Below, piece after piece: positions 6,791 through 11,400 of a DNA stretch of 11,400 nt. Both the position numbers and the translations under genes were made by a program. Position 1 is the first letter of the stretch, and each line of letters opens with the position of its first letter. The notes under the pieces are model-generated. The model ran no database searches, was not told the DNA's origin, and saw only the letters and a list, made by a program, of their open reading frames with translations. Source of the stretch: Chloroflexota bacterium (GTDB lineage: Bacteria; Chloroflexota; Anaerolineae; J036; Brachytrichaceae); assembly GCA_021813225.1 (NCBI GenBank), contig JAKALH010000048.1, forward strand, positions 1-11,400. The letters run 5' to 3'.

Positions 6791-7516
6791 TTACCAGGCG
6801 TGAACCATAACCGTTGGCATTTCATCCCATGTCCGACCATCAAGTATCCTGCCAGCCTTTTTCTTATTGAAACCTCCCCACTGCTTAAAAAAGAACGGCA
6901 CTCTCGCTTTCTGGCACTGGCGTTGGATGTCTACTACCCATTCACGTTGAAGTGGTCGTGCTCCCGGACCGGACTCGCCGCCGACGATAACCCAATCTAT
7001 TTGAGCCAAGTTTAGGCTAGGTAACGGGCCAAGTAACGGCTCGAGTGACAGGAACTTGATCTTCGCCCCTGTCTGCCTGAGATGGTCAATCCTATAGGTA
7101 TATTGCTGCGTCTCTACACTAACACCCATCCAGATATTAGAGGTCCAATCCAATTCTGGCGACAAAGCTAACAAGCGATCTGAACGCTTTGTCAAGATTT
7201 GGAATTGATGCCACTTGGCTTGACCCATCACGCTAAATACACGTTTTACAAACTCTAAAGGTACTTGCTTGTGAAAGAGATCGCTCATGGAGTTGACAAA
7301 TACTACCTGTGGCTTCTTCCACTGAAGCGGCAACTCCAGGGCATTTTCATGCAATGTTAGTTTGAATCCGTTGACATAGTGTGGCTGGTTCATCGCCTGT
7401 AAGCGGAGCGCCATACGCTCAGCATAGCAGTGTTTACAGCCGGGACTGATTTTGCTACAACCTGTTAGGGGATTCCAAGTTGTCTCAGTCCATTCAATAG
7501 CGGATTTAGGTGCCAT
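6791..7516 (-). CDS. DUF5131 / phage Gp37-Gp68 family three-Cys-motif protein
   Basis: The 241-residue product belongs to the Gp37/Gp68 family (PF07505, DUF5131). It opens with IEWTETTWNPLTGC and carries the defining C20-x6-C27-x2-C30 motif (GCSKISPGCKHCYAE). Later family blocks are FVNSMSDLFH, ILTKR, VSVET, SLEPLLGPL, VGGESGPGARP and FFKQWGG. The Cys triplet close to the N-terminus followed by a TIM-barrel-like series of strands recalls radical SAM enzymes of the spore-photoproduct-lyase kind, although the CX6CX2C spacing is not the canonical CX3CX2C; the family's activity is not established. The ATG at 7514-7516 has AAAGGAG nine bases upstream, inside tcmP, and overlaps the end of tcmP by 11 bases, implying translational coupling. 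A longer frame to 7618 is only the overlap with tcmP. Base composition is clearly AT-richer than the flanks (42% GC in one sampled line), suggesting transfer. Confidence 0.92.
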   Translation of the reverse strand: MAPKSAIEWTETTWNPLTGCSKISPGCKHCYAERMALRLQAMNQPHYVNGFKLTLHENALELPLQWKKPQVVFVNSMSDLFHKQVPLEFVKRVFSVMGQAKWHQFQILTKRSDRLLALSPELDWTSNIWMGVSVETQQYTYRIDHLRQTGAKIKFLSLEPLLGPLPSLNLAQIDWVIVGGESGPGARPLQREWVVDIQRQCQKARVPFFFKQWGGFNKKKAGRILDGRTWDEMPTVMVHAW

Positions 7517-8348
7517 GCGAGGGCGCTCCTTTATCGCGGTACTTATCAAATATATCACGTACGATATTACTGGCGACTGGCTTCTGTGAAGCAAAATACA
7601 GGTAATACACGACGGCATTATTGGAGTTGCGCATGGGGATGGGCGTTAAAACATGGTTAAAACCAGCAACTTTCTGAAGCCTTTCTCTGAATGCTTCGGC
7701 GATTGTATCGTTGTCCAGTTTTTCCGGTAAACCAAAAAGATTCCGCGATGTGTCATACGCTACGTCCCGCCACGAGTCATCGCCCCAAAAGGCGGTCATC
7801 CGCTTAACTTGCTTCGGATCAACCCGTTCAGGGTTACGCCACAAAACATTTCGATTCATATCTTCTACCGGGAAGTTCAGGAAGATGTCAATGCTTTTCA
7901 TCTGGCCGGCAGTAGCAATCACTTCCCAATTTAGATGTAGGCCGTAGGGATCCAGCAAACACAAAGCCCGGCGATAATTCTCAAACTTGGCGCGGAGGAA
8001 AACATCAGTCAACAATAGCTGGTTGCAGTCGCCTTTGTAAATGCGCACATTCGGGATCCCTTGTGTAAGCGAACGGAGTGAGTCGACCTTATCACCATCA
8101 AGATCAATGAGATGATACTCATCGAAAGGCGGTGAAACATTCAGAGCATTGAGAGGACTACCCGGCACATACCCTCCCGTGCGCTTGGAAATGTGAATAC
8201 CTGCGCCTGCAAATGCGTCAATGTAGATGAATTTGAGAGGTGGACTCTTTTGTGCAGAAAGAATCCGTGCATAGGCAGAAGCATACTCCTGCACAATATC
8301 GAGTTTTATCTCAGTCCAGTAGTTAACGTAGTCAAATGGCTCTGACAT
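7506..8348 (-). CDS. tcmP: Three-Cys-motif partner protein TcmP
   Basis: The 280-residue product matches TcmP, a family defined by its regular occurrence beside a three-Cys-motif (DUF5131) gene, exactly as here. It shows a methyltransferase-like Rossmann layout: YIDAFAGAG (42-50) as the glycine-rich SAM-site motif, HLIDLD (79-84) as the acidic strand-2 end, KGDCNQLL (105-112), and LLDPYG (131-136) in the position of the catalytic DPPY-like motif, followed by IFLNFPVEDMNRN (155-167). The last 70 or so residues (YYLYFASQKP, then a helical end) may be the winged-helix-like tail seen in relatives. Start is the ATG at 8346-8348 with only a weak GAGA upstream. The stop overlaps the DUF5131 start, so the pair is one transcription unit. 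Composition is AT-rich (42% GC in a sampled line against 67% in gyrB). Methyl transfer is inferred from motifs; the target is unknown. Confidence 0.92.
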   Translation of the reverse strand: MSEPFDYVNYWTEIKLDIVQEYASAYARILSAQKSPPLKFIYIDAFAGAGIHISKRTGGYVPGSPLNALNVSPPFDEYHLIDLDGDKVDSLRSLTQGIPNVRIYKGDCNQLLLTDVFLRAKFENYRRALCLLDPYGLHLNWEVIATAGQMKSIDIFLNFPVEDMNRNVLWRNPERVDPKQVKRMTAFWGDDSWRDVAYDTSRNLFGLPEKLDNDTIAEAFRERLQKVAGFNHVLTPIPMRNSNNAVVYYLYFASQKPVASNIVRDIFDKYRDKGAPSHGT

Positions 8349-8514
8349 GGTGTTTCTCTGTGCAGCAAACAGGCGCTTCCATTTAGAACTGCCCTGATAT
8401 TACCACTCAGGTTCAGGTGCAACCATTAGTTAATTTTCAATGCTGGCACCAACAATCCTATGCACTGTCGCTAATTGTTAATGATCGCTCAAAGTCGCTT
8501 GTGTATATCGGTAC

Positions 8515-9096
8515 TTAGGGAGTTTGATTTAATACCAGCTTTTCTGCTACCTTCCTGATCACATCTCCCGCCTTCACCCGCCCATCCTGCACGACCTTAG
8601 CGTAAATCCCGCGCAGGTGAAGCTGCTTGCCGACCGGCGAGTTCACCCACACGGCGGCCTCCTTGCCGAAGCGCTCCACGAACAGCGCGCAGCCCGTGTG
8701 CGGTATAGCGGTGATTTCCAGAATGACCGAGCCTATCGCCAGACGCTGGCCGGGTGGCAGGTTGTTCGCGCTCAGGTCCATATCCACGTACAGTTGGTCG
8801 CCGGCTAACGGCCAGCGCGACTTGTCCTGTGCCAGCAGCGCGATGCAACGGCTGTTCATCAGGGTGACCTGAATGTCGAAATTCGGCGCACCGCCGGGCG
8901 GCACTTTAGTCCAGCTATTAGCCCACAGATCGCCGTGCACGCCCAGCCGGCCGCTCACCTCGCACTCGTCCAGCACGCGCCGTTCCTGGTCGCGCGGCCG
9001 GATGACGATCATCTCAAGCGTGCCCGCGTCCTTCGGCGAGCGGCGGATGGTTTCAAGTCCGGCGTTCAGTTCTGGTTCCGATAGATGCTGATTCAC
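8515..9096 (-). CDS. MOSC domain-containing protein
   Basis: The 193-residue product is a stand-alone MOSC domain (PF03473), a beta-rich sulfur-carrier fold related to the C-terminal part of molybdenum-cofactor sulfurase. The central family mark is PHTGCALFVERFG with the conserved C136, followed by VNSPVGKQLHLRGIYAKVVQDG and a GD turn near the end; an N-terminal VSGRLGVHGDLW region matches the usual G-x-x-GD block. Small MOSC proteins are thought to move activated sulfur to metal or nitrogen-hydroxylated substrates, but this subgroup is uncharacterised. The start is GTG at 9094-9096, supported by AGGAG seven bases upstream and no better ATG. GC content is back to the genome norm, so the gene does not belong compositionally to the tcmP pair, from which it is separated by 166 bases. 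No molybdopterin gene is in view. Confidence 0.9.
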   Translation of the reverse strand: MNQHLSEPELNAGLETIRRSPKDAGTLEMIVIRPRDQERRVLDECEVSGRLGVHGDLWANSWTKVPPGGAPNFDIQVTLMNSRCIALLAQDKSRWPLAGDQLYVDMDLSANNLPPGQRLAIGSVILEITAIPHTGCALFVERFGKEAAVWVNSPVGKQLHLRGIYAKVVQDGRVKAGDVIRKVAEKLVLNQTP

Positions 9097-9136
9097 TTGC
9101 TTACTCCTGTGCAGACACTAAAAGATATATTCACAT

Positions 9137-9150
9137 CGCACTGCGGTGCG
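9137..9150. repeat. Short palindrome upstream of the MOSC gene
   Basis: CGCAC-TGCG-GTGCG is a perfect five-base-arm inverted repeat 41 bases upstream of the GTG start, flanked by AT-rich DNA. It could be an operator or a leader hairpin. I found no convincing promoter around it. Confidence 0.3.
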
Positions 9151-9190
9151 GATATCATAACCAGAAATCCGAAAATCCCCCGGAACAAAA

Positions 9191-9243
9191 AACATCCCCG
9201 GAATCCCGTCAAGCACCGCTCGACTTCAGACTCCGGGGATGTT
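9191..9243 (-). terminator. Intrinsic terminator of gyrB
   Basis: On the minus strand AACATCCCCGGA (9232-9243 complement) pairs with TCCGGGGATGTT (9191-9202 complement), and the interior can extend with GTCGAGC-GGT-GCTTGAC (one G-U pair). The stem is followed at once by a T-run (TTTTTTG), the classic Rho-independent form. It lies about 70 bases after the gyrB stop codon. Confidence 0.85.
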
Positions 9244-9251
9244 CAGCTACT

Positions 9252-9300
9252 TCTGACTTCTGCCCTCTGACTTCTTGTCTCTAGCTTCTTGCCTCTAGCC
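9252..9300. repeat. Seven tandem heptads of the form TCTNNNN
   Basis: Seven contiguous 7-base units all begin TCT: TCTGACT, TCTGCCC, TCTGACT, TCTTGTC, TCTAGCT, TCTTGCC, TCTAGCC. On the minus strand this is a purine-rich series ending in AGA, lying between the gyrB stop codon and its terminator. It recalls the short tandemly repeated heptanucleotides of cyanobacteria (STRR). It codes for nothing and is present in the 3' untranslated part of the gyrB transcript. Confidence 0.85.
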
Positions 9301-9311
9301 TCCGTTCTCCC

Positions 9312-11297
<1,986 letters not shown>

Positions 11298-11317
11298 CAA
11301 CTTTCTCCCGCTGAAAA

Positions 11318-11337
11318 GGGCGGGACACAGCCCGCCC
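11318..11337 (-). promoter_or_regulatory. Terminator-like hairpin in the gyrB leader (attenuator or upstream terminator)
   Basis: On the minus strand GGGCGGG-CTGTGT-CCCGCCC forms a perfect seven-pair GC stem, followed directly by TTTT (11314-11317) and then, about 17 bases after, the gyrB start. If transcription begins at the predicted promoter at 11361-11366, the RNA must pass through this element, as in attenuation. It could instead terminate a gene beyond the right edge, or be a dispersed GC-rich repeat. Confidence 0.6.
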
Positions 11338-11349
11338 CCATGATTGTGT

Positions 11350-11367
11350 CTAGAACATATATTCTAG
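11350..11367. promoter_or_regulatory. Palindrome overlapping an extended -10 promoter of gyrB
   Basis: CTAGAACATATATTCTAG is an inverted repeat with six-base perfect arms. On the minus strand it contains TAGAAT (11361-11366, 5/6 to TATAAT) preceded by TGC, an extended -10 element; no -35 match is seen 17 bases upstream. A protein bound to the palindrome would cover the -10, so this is a candidate operator. The half site AGAAC/TTCTA has some likeness to SOS boxes, but that identity is not established. Confidence 0.5.
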
Positions 11368-11400
11368 CACGGTCGGCGGTATTCCGCGCGCGCAGACACG

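Noticed and set aside
7517..7618. N-terminal extension of the DUF5131 protein
   Set aside because: It lies within tcmP in another frame; a good AAAGGAG site and the family start support the ATG at 7514-7516.
9252..9300. CRISPR-like array
   Set aside because: The units are only seven bases and contiguous, with no spacers and no cas gene.
11350..11367. Naming the gyrB palindrome a LexA box
   Set aside because: The half sites resemble some SOS boxes, but the spacing is not a match I can confirm for this phylum and gyrB is not a usual SOS gene; kept only as an unspecified operator candidate.

Overview
This window looks like chromosomal DNA from a GC-rich bacterium, most likely a Chloroflexota (Anaerolineae-like) member. 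The suggestion rests on three things: the GT39-type membrane protein with a C-terminal beta-rich domain, the short GyrB without a large TOPRIM insertion, and the style of the intergenic repeats. No rRNA or other decisive marker is present, so the phylum call is an inference.

Layout. All genes but one lie on the minus strand. From the right edge: gyrB (9312-11297), whose leader holds an extended -10 promoter inside a palindrome and a terminator-like hairpin; a seven-copy heptad repeat and a strong intrinsic terminator after gyrB; a GTG-started MOSC-domain gene (8515-9096); then an AT-richer pair, tcmP (7506-8348) and a DUF5131/Gp37-Gp68 'three-Cys-motif' gene (6791-7516), which overlap by 11 bases. 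A perfect hairpin (6657-6693) separates this pair from the only plus-strand gene, a B12-binding radical SAM protein related to hopanoid methylases (5171-6649). The divergent gap 4796-5170 carries a REPIN-like palindromic repeat and a near-consensus promoter for an ArsR-like regulator (4154-4795), followed by an MFS exporter (2726-4120) in the same operon. After a long terminator hairpin come a DhnA-type class I aldolase (1838-2614) and a GT39-like membrane glycosyltransferase that runs off the left edge (1-1755).

How the genes work together. The regulator and MFS genes look like a self-contained, ligand-responsive efflux unit; the regulator has no cysteine, so a thiolate metal sensor is unlikely. 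The tcmP-DUF5131 pair is a conserved but functionally unexplained couple: a SAM-methyltransferase-like protein and a Cys-cluster protein with radical-SAM-like features, translationally coupled and compositionally foreign to its neighbours. It is the best candidate in the window for an undescribed system. The remaining genes are housekeeping or single-gene units. No tRNA, rRNA, CRISPR array, transposase or integrase was seen.
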